From positions 7,801 to 71,800 of the forward strand of contig JAEZQK010000097.1 of assembly GCA_023413135.1 (NCBI GenBank): a stretch of 64,000 bases of DNA, written 5' to 3'. Positions 42,797-50,381 of the stretch are shown here, one piece after another. The position numbers and the translations under genes are program-made. The notes under the pieces are model-generated. The model saw only the letters and a list, made by a program, of their open reading frames with translations, was not told where the DNA came from and ran no database searches. This stretch comes from Bacillota bacterium. GTDB lineage: Bacteria > Bacillota > Clostridia > Christensenellales > Aristaeellaceae. How positions within the stretch are numbered: the stretch's first letter is position 1; the number at the start of each line of letters is the position of its first letter.

Positions 42797-43671
42797 TTTT
42801 CATTCACCCTATATTTTAATTTATCCCGTTGCACCTGCTCCACAGGAAGAATCTCGTCTTTTTTGTACGACAGTGCTTTTTGTGTATTCATAAGATCTCG
42901 CTTCAATCTCCTTAGACCGTCCGGTTCCAGCGAGGCTGCATGGTCTGTCCCCTTCCAGGTTCTATCGAGGGTAAAGTGGCGTTCTATGACGCCTACTCCA
43001 AGCGTATAAGCCGCAATATCAAGGGCAATCCCGTTGTGATGCCCCGAAAAGCCAATCTGCTTCACCCTGTCTCCATAGCTTTCCCGAAGGCGCAGAATCT
43101 CCAGCAAACAGACATCCTCCGGTGCCACCGGATAACCGGAGGTACAGGCATAGACGGTCAAGTCTTGACCTCTTTCCCTTTGTACAAAGAAATCGATCAG
43201 ATCCGCCTCTTCCTTCCGCGTCGTCATTCCTACCGAAATATGGATTTCACCTCGATAGTTTTCGCAAAGCCACTCCAGCATCCCATAATGATTGTTGCAC
43301 GCAGAAGGAATTTTGATAAAGCGGGGATTCAGCGTGGCAATCTCTTTTGCGGAAGTTAGATCCCACACCGATGTGCTGTATGCGAGGTCCCATTCTTCAC
43401 ACCAGGATTTCAGCTGCGCATGCTGCTCTACGGTAAATTCAAGAAATTCCCGATGCTCGCCGTAGGTTTTACCGTAGGAATTATACGGATTTGGGTGCGG
43501 GGCATCATATTGCTCCGCCGTCAACAATTCCCGATTGCAGCGCTTCTGAAATTTTACTGCATCTGCTTTGCAGAAGACTGCCACAGTCCTAATAAATTCA
43601 TGTGCGATCTCCAGATCGCCCTTGTGGTTGCATCCTACCTCGGCGATCAGATAGGGATTCGTTGCTTTCAT
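42793..43671 (-). CDS. NeuB-type nonulosonate (9-phosphate?) synthase without SAF domain
   Basis: A 292-residue TIM-barrel synthase that condenses phosphoenolpyruvate with a mannosamine- or mannose-type sugar. Family motifs: LIAEVGCNHKGDLEIAHEFI, DAVKFQKR, SVWDLTSAKEIA, HISVGMTT, IGFSGHHNGIALDIAAYTLG and VIERHFTLDRTWKGTDHAAS. Most NeuB proteins are about 340 residues with a C-terminal SAF (antifreeze-like) domain that closes the active site of the partner subunit; this one stops after the barrel. GGAGGTG lies before ATG 43671; its first bases overlap the radical SAM stop. No UDP-GlcNAc 2-epimerase is in the window. Confidence 0.9.
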   Translation of the reverse strand: MKATNPYLIAEVGCNHKGDLEIAHEFIRTVAVFCKADAVKFQKRCNRELLTAEQYDAPHPNPYNSYGKTYGEHREFLEFTVEQHAQLKSWCEEWDLAYSTSVWDLTSAKEIATLNPRFIKIPSACNNHYGMLEWLCENYRGEIHISVGMTTRKEEADLIDFFVQRERGQDLTVYACTSGYPVAPEDVCLLEILRLRESYGDRVKQIGFSGHHNGIALDIAAYTLGVGVIERHFTLDRTWKGTDHAASLEPDGLRRLKRDLMNTQKALSYKKDEILPVEQVQRDKLKYRVNEK

Positions 43672-44945
43672 AGCTGCACCTCCGCCGCCTTTTGTGTTCT
43701 CTTTTCTTCGCTGCACCCAGCGCAATAATTGCATATATCCAGATAAGCTCTATCTTCCAGGGCAGATAAGGCCGCTGGAATTCCAGCACCAGACAACTGG
43801 CGGGTATCAATCCAATCCTGTCTGAATTCCGCCCATTTGTGCAGATAATACAGCATCCCGTTCGCAACTCCGCAGCGCAGGTTCAGTTTGCCCTCCATCA
43901 TAATATAGTAATATCCGTCACTTTTATCAAAACTGCAGTTTTGGTACAATGCTTTAAGTTCTTCCACCGTTCGCCCCCGAAAAGAAAGATCGCTAAAATC
44001 GTACCAGCCGTTATTGTCTCGTACCTGATAAGAAATCTCTCTCTTTTTCAATTGGGCTTGCAGTTCTTTGGAACCCGCATTGATATCATAATTATTGATT
44101 ACGATTCTCACTCGCTCATTATTCTCTTCTATAGCCCTCAGGACATCATCATGAAGAACGTAGGTTCCGTTGGTCAGAGCATAAACCTCCCCAACATTCT
44201 CCAGCCGGACCGTCTCCCTGATTACCTTGGCAAGCTGCCTGTTCAGCATGACATCCCCGCCCGAAAAGCTCAGGGTTTTGATGTACTCAAGGGATTCGGA
44301 CAGTTTTTTTATGTCGCTGATTACCCCGTCGGCATCAAAGGGCTTTTTATGGCTATCGTCAAAGTGTGGCAAAAACTCACAGCAGTATTCACATTTCAAA
44401 TTGCAGACATACCCTGCTTTTACAGCGATATGACGCAAAACCTTTTGAGGTTTTTTTAAATTTCTTCTTTCATACCAGCTTGACCGGACCGGGCAGCTTC
44501 TGAAGGCTGCCACGCAACTGCGGCAGCCCAGGAGTAAGTCATCTCTTCGGTTTTCCTTTACACAGCGCAAATAATTCGGATAGAAAATGATATCAAAGGC
44601 ACTGAATACGGTATGATAGTTTTCCGCTCCAAAATACCGCATCCATTTTCGCTCCTGCCTTTCCGCACACGCCACAATTACAATCCCGGGGGAAATGGAA
44701 CGGATATCATTGGGCGGCGGTTGAATAAGAATCCCCCTTTTATCATATTCCCGCCTAAAGTTTTCATATTTATTTAAATGGTACAAAAGCAGAAAAGCTT
44801 CGTCGTATACTGCCGAAAGCTTCACCGCATGCTCTTCAAAATACTGCAGTAACTTAAAGCACATGGGCATAGATGCGCCATACAGGTAGACCGGCCTGCC
44901 GCTTTCTGCAATTCTCTTCATTTGAAATTCATCAATCTGTATCAT
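43668..44945 (-). CDS. Radical SAM protein with Rossmann-like N-domain
   Basis: A 425-residue protein. N-domain: RPVYLYGASMPMCFKLLQYF and LSAVYDEAFLL, of the same type as in the glycosyltransferases of the locus. A cysteine-rich linker (GCRSCVAAFRSCPV) leads to the radical SAM core with C181-x3-C185-x2-C188 (CNLKCEYCCEF), the SGGDVML variant of the GGE motif, and a C-terminal CNYCAGC that could bind an auxiliary iron-sulfur cluster. Radical SAM chemistry here could epimerise, dehydrate or deoxygenate a sugar. ATG 44945 is chosen for GGGAGG 8 nt upstream; it overlaps the stop of the other radical SAM gene by 4 bp. Substrate unknown. Confidence 0.82.
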   Translation of the reverse strand: MIQIDEFQMKRIAESGRPVYLYGASMPMCFKLLQYFEEHAVKLSAVYDEAFLLLYHLNKYENFRREYDKRGILIQPPPNDIRSISPGIVIVACAERQERKWMRYFGAENYHTVFSAFDIIFYPNYLRCVKENRRDDLLLGCRSCVAAFRSCPVRSSWYERRNLKKPQKVLRHIAVKAGYVCNLKCEYCCEFLPHFDDSHKKPFDADGVISDIKKLSESLEYIKTLSFSGGDVMLNRQLAKVIRETVRLENVGEVYALTNGTYVLHDDVLRAIEENNERVRIVINNYDINAGSKELQAQLKKREISYQVRDNNGWYDFSDLSFRGRTVEELKALYQNCSFDKSDGYYYIMMEGKLNLRCGVANGMLYYLHKWAEFRQDWIDTRQLSGAGIPAALSALEDRAYLDICNYCAGCSEEKRTQKAAEVQL

Positions 44946-45715
44946 AAAAGCTGCCTCCCTGCAATACAATCAGAAGCTTGATAGGTAGGAATGCAATATT
45001 GGCACATGGGAGTAAACGTCTTATCGTCTAATTCACGGAGCTTTGTTTCAATCTCTCCATCGCAGGCTGACCTAAGATCAAAAAAGAAACCGGTCACATC
45101 ACGATGAAGATCCAGATAGTAAAGTAAACTGCCTGCTGTGGGGCAGTGAGCCGTTACGATTCCATCTACAAGGCTAAAATAACTTTTACGGAAAGAGCTG
45201 CATTTCTTTGCGATTTCATTTAGGTCACTGCTGCTGTAATCTTTTAATGAAATATCGCTTTTATCCTTCCATATCATTTCTTTCATTACAACATGGTTCA
45301 CCTTTTGCCTCTGAAAGGAATCAATCAAAGAGCGGTTGTCAACTCCCGCCTCACTGTAATCACTTATCAATACAACGATTTTTTTACCGCAATTCCGCAA
45401 TACAGCCAGCGTAATATCATCCGGCACAACGGTACCGTTTGTTACAACCTCTACGGTTCCAACGGAAGGCAGAGCCGTCAGAAAGTTAACAAGCAAAAAC
45501 AGGTCTTTATGCAAAAAAGGCTCTCCCCCTGCAATATGGATGGTATTGATCCTTGCTACTCTCATCAGAATACGGAATACATCCCGGCAAAGGGTTTCGG
45601 CGCTCAATAAAAAAGATTTTTCCTTCGATAAAAAGTATGGATTGAATTCGCCGCATTTTTCACATCGCAAAGAACAGACTGTCCCCGTTTTGATTACTAA
45701 TTTTTCGATAATCAT
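44942..45715 (-). CDS. Radical SAM protein
   Basis: A 257-residue protein with the radical SAM cluster C14-x3-C18-x2-C21 (CSLRCEKCGEF), the SAM-binding HIAGGEPFLHKDL and VEVVTNGT strands and a C-terminal CQYCIPTYQASDC. It is homologous to the larger protein that follows: both have KxGxVC-LxCE-C-EF near the start and C-x-x-A-G-x-LLYYL near the end (CPTAGSLLYYL versus CGVANGMLYYL). GGAGGAG precedes ATG 45715. Translationally coupled with that gene, so the two probably act on the same or consecutive substrates. It lacks the N-domain. Confidence 0.85.
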   Translation of the reverse strand: MIIEKLVIKTGTVCSLRCEKCGEFNPYFLSKEKSFLLSAETLCRDVFRILMRVARINTIHIAGGEPFLHKDLFLLVNFLTALPSVGTVEVVTNGTVVPDDITLAVLRNCGKKIVVLISDYSEAGVDNRSLIDSFQRQKVNHVVMKEMIWKDKSDISLKDYSSSDLNEIAKKCSSFRKSYFSLVDGIVTAHCPTAGSLLYYLDLHRDVTGFFFDLRSACDGEIETKLRELDDKTFTPMCQYCIPTYQASDCIAGRQLL

Positions 45716-45737
45716 AGATTCTCCTCCAACTAAAAAA

Positions 45738-47339
45738 CTATTTCAAAAATGCTATCACTTGTAGCGTTAGCAGTTCCTTTTTCCTACAGATATTTCTTAT
45801 TGCGTCACGATCAGATGTATCGATGGCAGTCTCTGCAAATGTAACAATCCTCTTCGATTCCTCCGCATCGGGAAGGGCATTGAATACGATCTGCTTGTTC
45901 TCGGGTATCTCCAGCACCTCTTGCAATGACGCAGTTTTATGAGAATTGCTTCCCATGAAGACACAAGGCGTTCCGCCCAAAGAAGCCAAAATGGATGGAT
46001 GGTATCGCCCTGAAACAAAACAGGCGGCATTACCCAGTATGTAACCGGCAAGGCGTATATTGGTTTCAATGGGAATAACCGGTATCTTCATCTGCATTCC
46101 AATATCCCTGAGTATCCTATCTCCGGCACAACACTCTATTAGAAAGAATTGCATATTTCGTTGTCTGGCAGAATCCCGTAATATCTCCGCCAGTTGCATG
46201 AACGAGCGGTAGGCTTGTGTCGGATAATGGGCTGCGTAAGAGTTTCCACTCATCAGGATGTAGCTCTTTTCAAAATCTATGTCACAGCCATACCCTCCAA
46301 GCTCGGAAAAAGGCAGTACCCACTGAGGATTTTTTAGAATCCCCCTAAGCACCTGCTTATTCTCCTCATAAAAGGTAAACCATGAAAAGAGAGCATCAGG
46401 CACATACTGAATATTGATTTTTTCATGATACTGAGCCAAGAGTTCCGCAGAATGGGGATCTCTTACCGCCACCACCTGCGCAGCCTTTAATATGGGCAGA
46501 CATGCTTCCATCAGCTTATGATTGAACAGCTCATTGGCAAAGGGAGTGAACATGGCATTCAAAATATAAAAAGGTCTTCCAACCTCGATACAAGCAAGCA
46601 TGATAACTGCGTAATTGAGCATATCCAGTCTTGGCGGTGACTGAAAAATAAAGCTACCTTCTCCGTTGAGCACAATAGCATCGACTTGATTGATGCGGAG
46701 CTTGATTTCATCAAAAATCCTATCGTTGTATTTCTTGACAGCAGCAAAATATTGGAGCAAATCTTCGCCAATCGGTATTGCCTCAAATAAAGCAAGTATC
46801 TCATTTCGACTTATTTTATCAGAGACCGTTACCGCTTTGGAAAGAAGTTGATACAGTGCCTGACTGGTTGCACGGCATCCAAAGTTCGGAGTATCGGTAT
46901 TATCCCCGACATAAAGAATCGACCGGATTCTATTATGTATTTTCGCAATGCGAATAAAAGATGGCACTCTCACATCAGGTTGGATAGACACCTGTTCAAA
47001 AACTTTAAAAATTTGTGTTTCCGGCATTTTTCGCTCAGAAAGCCGTTTATAAATCACCTCCTGATAATCCCATGATGCGATGATAATCGTCTTAGGCTGC
47101 GTTTCCACATCCTCTGTTCGAAAAATGGAGATAGATTCAAAAACGTTCTGATGATTTTGTCCCAAACCATCATCTATAAAGCCGATGACACGAATATTCT
47201 CATCTTGCAAAAAGGCCGTGAGACCTTGCGCATGCAGGCCGGTTCCATAGACAAATACTTCAGAGATTTTTATCTGTGCTAACCTATACTTTAAATACCA
47301 ATAAAATGATTTGAATTTATTATGATGCAGCTGTGGCAT
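45738..47339 (-). CDS. Polysaccharide pyruvyl transferase with Rossmann-like N-domain
   Basis: A 533-residue enzyme. N-domain (about 20-125): SEVFVYGTGLHAQGLTAFLQ, VIGFIDDGLGQNHQN and TIIIASWDYQEVI. The C-terminal part is a polysaccharide pyruvyl transferase (CsaB/PssM-like): GDNTDTPNFGCRATSQAL, AIVLNGEGSFIFQSP, VVAVRDPHSAELL, PDALFSW and FVSGRYHPSILASLGGTPCV with the conserved H. These enzymes add a ketal-linked pyruvate from phosphoenolpyruvate to a sugar, giving a negative charge. GGGAGG lies 5 nt before ATG 47339. First gene of the minus glycan operon, 22 bp before the first radical SAM gene. Confidence 0.88.
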   Translation of the reverse strand: MPQLHHNKFKSFYWYLKYRLAQIKISEVFVYGTGLHAQGLTAFLQDENIRVIGFIDDGLGQNHQNVFESISIFRTEDVETQPKTIIIASWDYQEVIYKRLSERKMPETQIFKVFEQVSIQPDVRVPSFIRIAKIHNRIRSILYVGDNTDTPNFGCRATSQALYQLLSKAVTVSDKISRNEILALFEAIPIGEDLLQYFAAVKKYNDRIFDEIKLRINQVDAIVLNGEGSFIFQSPPRLDMLNYAVIMLACIEVGRPFYILNAMFTPFANELFNHKLMEACLPILKAAQVVAVRDPHSAELLAQYHEKINIQYVPDALFSWFTFYEENKQVLRGILKNPQWVLPFSELGGYGCDIDFEKSYILMSGNSYAAHYPTQAYRSFMQLAEILRDSARQRNMQFFLIECCAGDRILRDIGMQMKIPVIPIETNIRLAGYILGNAACFVSGRYHPSILASLGGTPCVFMGSNSHKTASLQEVLEIPENKQIVFNALPDAEESKRIVTFAETAIDTSDRDAIRNICRKKELLTLQVIAFLK

Positions 47340-47801
47340 AGCAACCTCCCAAACTTCCTGCTATACACGGGCTTCACACTCATTCACCAATAAACCAGAG
47401 GAAACAGACTTACAAAATTCAATGCACTCGAACACTTCCTATTGCCCCTGTGTATAGCGTGTTGGATAGCTCTTTGGCAAAAAATCCATACGCATAATGT
47501 ATATCGCCACAGCACATCATTTCTTAAATTTAAAACGTTTGGGCGAACTTGTAAAATACGTGCTATGTGAGCGAATGAGCCCGGAAGCATACAGCAAAAG
47601 GCGGATAGCATATGCCTCCGTCCAAGAAATGACCATGCTCGTCCGTTCGTGACCCTGCTCAAGCTCAAGAAGGTCGACTGTCTTCTCAGTTTTCATTACT
47701 TTTCATTACTCAGTAGGAGAATACTATATCCTGGTGCGGGAAGCTTGGATCACCCGCATGCTTTTTCCACAGCCGTGTTATCCCAAACTATTGGCAGTTA
47801 A
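47340..47801. other. 462-bp intergenic region
   Basis: AT-rich on the side of the glycan operon, GC-rich near deoC, so it probably contains the edge of the acquired block. A 50-codon frame on the plus strand (about 47508-47652, with LNLKRLGELVKYVLCERMSP) has no recognisable relatives and no ribosome site; it could be the tail of a lost gene. No terminator, insertion sequence or tRNA seen. Confidence 0.4.
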
Positions 47802-48533
47802 TTAATACCCCCCCTCCATATCCTTTAGCACTTCCGCTTCCTTGAGCAAACCCGCCGCTTCCCGCTTCAGAGCCTCTTCCATGATGGCTTCCGTGGCGCT
47901 GACGCCGCAGCGGGAGGCTCCGACGACCCTTGCGGCCAGCACCGTATCCAGGTCCCTGATGCCGCCGGAACCCTTAACGCGCATGTGATCCGGCACATTT
48001 GCCCGCATGAGCTTCAAATCTTCGATGGTGCAGCCTTTGGTACCATATCCCGTGCTGGTCTTGACAAAGTCTGCCCCGGCCTGGGCGCACAGGCGGCACG
48101 CCCGTATTTTTTGCTCTTCGCTTAAGTAGCATGTTTCCAGAATCACCTTCACGATGGCTCCCGCCCCGTGGGCTTCTTTGACCACCAGGGCAATATCGTT
48201 CAATACGTAGTCATCGTCGCCGGACAGCAGCTTGCCAATGTGCAGCACCATATCCAGCTCCATACAGCCGTCGGCCAAGGCCTGACGGGCTTCAAATACC
48301 TTTGTTTCCGTCTTGTGGGCGCCGTGGGGGAAGCCGATGACGGTGCAGGGCTTTACATCGCTGCCTTTTAAAAGCGTCACGACCAGGGGCATGTCGGCGG
48401 GGCGGGCACAGACGGAAGCCGTGCCGTATTTCAGGGCTGTCTTGCAGCCTTTAATGATATCCTCCTCCGTGAGAAAGGGCTGAAGCGTGCTGTGGTCCAG
48501 CATCTTGGCGATATCCTTGGCGGTGATGGGCAT
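47802..48533 (-). CDS. deoC: Deoxyribose-phosphate aldolase
   Basis: A 243-residue class I aldolase cleaving 2-deoxyribose-5-phosphate to acetaldehyde and glyceraldehyde-3-phosphate in deoxynucleoside breakdown. The N-terminus MLDHSTLQPFLTEEDI, the GFPHGAHKTETKVFEA phosphate region, the Schiff-base lysine K158 in FVKTSTGYG and the second lysine in MRVKGSGGI are present. AGGAGG lies 8 nt before ATG 48533; a longer frame to 48620 has no site. It stands alone, not with other deo genes. Confident by motif set and length. Confidence 0.95.
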   Translation of the reverse strand: MPITAKDIAKMLDHSTLQPFLTEEDIIKGCKTALKYGTASVCARPADMPLVVTLLKGSDVKPCTVIGFPHGAHKTETKVFEARQALADGCMELDMVLHIGKLLSGDDDYVLNDIALVVKEAHGAGAIVKVILETCYLSEEQKIRACRLCAQAGADFVKTSTGYGTKGCTIEDLKLMRANVPDHMRVKGSGGIRDLDTVLAARVVGASRCGVSATEAIMEEALKREAAGLLKEAEVLKDMEGGY

Positions 48534-48712
48534 GTGGAAGGCCTCCTTGAAGATATTTGAAAGTGCGTATGTTTTACAAAGTATCCATATCGTATGATGG
48601 GTGCTAAGACTGTTATTCATTCGCCACTTACATTCCGTTCCCCTGCCGCGATAGAAGATAATGGATCAGGGACTCCATATGGAACCCAAAGATTTGATAT
48701 TTTTGGAAAATA

Positions 48713-48741
48713 TTGCGTTTTTCAGAAATTTTCCTTATAAT
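48713..48741 (+). promoter_or_regulatory. Promoter of EAL-HDOD gene 1
   Basis: TTGCGT (48713-48718), 17-bp spacer, TATAAT (48736-48741). Nearly the same promoter, TTGCGTTTTT..CC(T)TATAAT, stands before EAL-HDOD gene 2. A GGTACC-TATCC-GGTACC hairpin lies between this promoter and the gene (about 48799-48815). Confidence 0.75.
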
Positions 48742-48835
48742 CAAAGCAAATCATGTATTAATTGCGCGTTAGGTGCACATACAACAAAAAACTGAATGGT
48801 ACCTATCCGGTACCTGACGGGAAGAAGTGACTGCT

Positions 48836-50041
48836 GTGGAAGTATATGTAGCACGGCAACCTATCTTTGACAGGGGAATGGATATTGCTGGCTATGAACT
48901 GTTCTACCGGCGGAGCATGAACAATTTTTTCGAAGGCGACAACGACAATCAGGCAACGGCGGATTTGATCAACAGCGCCTTCCTGGTGATGCAGTTCAAT
49001 GAGCTCACAAGCGGAACAAGGGCATTTATCAACTTCTCCGCGGAGATGTTGATCAAGGAGATTCCTTTGCTGCTACCCAAAGGGTATATCGTCGTAGAGA
49101 TAGTGGAAAGGGTGGAAGCCACGGCGGAGGTACTTCAGGCATGCAAAAAATTAAAGTCCGAAGGCTATATGATTGCGCTGGATGATTTTACCTTCCGGGA
49201 ATCCAACATGCCTTTGATGGAATTGGCGGATATTGTAAAGGTTGAATTTTCAGCCGTGAATGTCGAAACACAGCGTAAATATATTCATCAGTATGGGAAT
49301 CATGTAAAATTTCTGGCCGAGAAAGTGGAAACGCGGGAAGAATATCAGTTGGCCGCCGCCATGGGGTATGATTACTTTCAGGGCTACTTTTTCAGCAGGC
49401 CGGTCATCGAAAAAAGAAAAGAAATTGCCAGCATGCCCACGGTCCTGATACGTTTGATGCAGGAACTGAACCAGCCGGAGCCGATCTACCAAAGGCTGAC
49501 GGAGATCATTGAGGCGGACGTGGGCCTTTCCTATAAGCTGCTGAGATTTGCCGGATCTGTCTTTTTCGGGAGCAGGGGGGACGTATACACTGTCAAGCAG
49601 GCGCTGATCCGTCTGGGGATGAATGAGATCAAAAAATGGGTTTATCTGCTGCTGCTCAAGAATATGCAGAGCGCAGAGAATAAGGAATTGGTGAAAACCT
49701 GCCTCATACGGGCAAAATTCATGGAGTTGCTGGCGCTGGAAGCCGACGGAGACAGAAAGCATAATGACTTCTTCCTGACGGGGTTGTTCTCTTCTATTGA
49801 TGTGCTGCTGGAATGCACCATGGAAGAGGCGCTCAGGGAGTTACCCATCGCCCCGGAGGTGAAGGATGCGTTGCTGGGAAGGGAAAATGATATCGCGTAT
49901 GCGCTGCAGCTTGTTCTTTACCATGAATGGGGCAAATGGGATGAAATAGACATCAGCAGATTTGCCCCCGGGATGATACGGGATAGGATGATGAGCCTGT
50001 ACATACAGTCCTTGCAATGGGCTTTCAGGCTGGAACCTTGA
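48836..50041 (+). CDS. YuxH-type EAL-HDOD signalling protein 1
   Basis: A 401-residue cytoplasmic protein. An N-terminal EAL domain (1-200) is followed by an HDOD domain (about 205-400). EAL signatures: YELFYR for EAL, FINFSAEML, VVEIVERVE, ALDDFTF for DDFG, VKVEF for K-I-D, AEKVET and YFQGYFFSRP. The K-x-D aspartate is Glu and the DDFG glycine is Thr, so phosphodiesterase activity is doubtful and c-di-GMP binding may remain. GTG 48836 is chosen over GTG 48827 because the paralogue starts at the same codon with the same spacing from GGAAG. Both proteins are then exactly 401 residues. Confidence 0.9.
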   Translation: MEVYVARQPIFDRGMDIAGYELFYRRSMNNFFEGDNDNQATADLINSAFLVMQFNELTSGTRAFINFSAEMLIKEIPLLLPKGYIVVEIVERVEATAEVLQACKKLKSEGYMIALDDFTFRESNMPLMELADIVKVEFSAVNVETQRKYIHQYGNHVKFLAEKVETREEYQLAAAMGYDYFQGYFFSRPVIEKRKEIASMPTVLIRLMQELNQPEPIYQRLTEIIEADVGLSYKLLRFAGSVFFGSRGDVYTVKQALIRLGMNEIKKWVYLLLLKNMQSAENKELVKTCLIRAKFMELLALEADGDRKHNDFFLTGLFSSIDVLLECTMEEALRELPIAPEVKDALLGRENDIAYALQLVLYHEWGKWDEIDISRFAPGMIRDRMMSLYIQSLQWAFRLEP

Positions 50042-50046
50042 TGTAG

Positions 50047-50112
50047 GCTGCCCCAAATAGTTCCTATTTTGGCAGCAGTCCCGGGAAAATAAGGTTTCAT
50101 TTTCTCGGGTTT
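50047..50112 (+). terminator. Double hairpin after EAL-HDOD gene 1
   Basis: GCTGCC-CCAAATAG / CTATTTT-GGCAGC (50047-50076) and CCCGGGAAAAT / ATTTTCTCGGG (50080-50109) followed by TTTGCATTTTT. Together they should end the first transcript. The rest of the gap to 50381 holds the second promoter and no gene. Confidence 0.7.
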
Positions 50113-50265
50113 GCATTTTTCACCTGTGATCCCCATGCACCGGTCTGCGTTAAGCTCGACCAGTGTTTTTTGATATGCTTGTTGATAATTGTGCTATGAA
50201 TACGATAATTGCGTGTAGCATAGTATAGAAAACGGAGTTGGGTCTTGCTTCAATTTTGATAGTGG

Positions 50266-50294
50266 TTGCGTTTTTTCGCAAATTCCCCTATAAT
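50266..50294 (+). promoter_or_regulatory. Promoter of EAL-HDOD gene 2
   Basis: TTGCGT (50266-50271), 17-bp spacer, TATAAT (50289-50294). Sequence around it matches the promoter of gene 1, showing that the duplication included the control region. Confidence 0.75.
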
Positions 50295-50381
50295 TAGTAA
50301 AAATTCGCGCAAAAAATCGCCCAGTCATTATTATGTGTAGTATGATATTTATTTACTGCCTGACAGGAAGAGGGAACCGCT

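Noticed and set aside
47384..47668. 94-codon minus-strand frame between the glycan operon and deoC
   Set aside because: No ribosome site, poor composition and no relatives recognised.
49250..49762. 170-codon minus-strand frame inside EAL-HDOD gene 1
   Set aside because: Antisense shadow; the same antisense frame is seen in the paralogue simply because the coding strands are similar.
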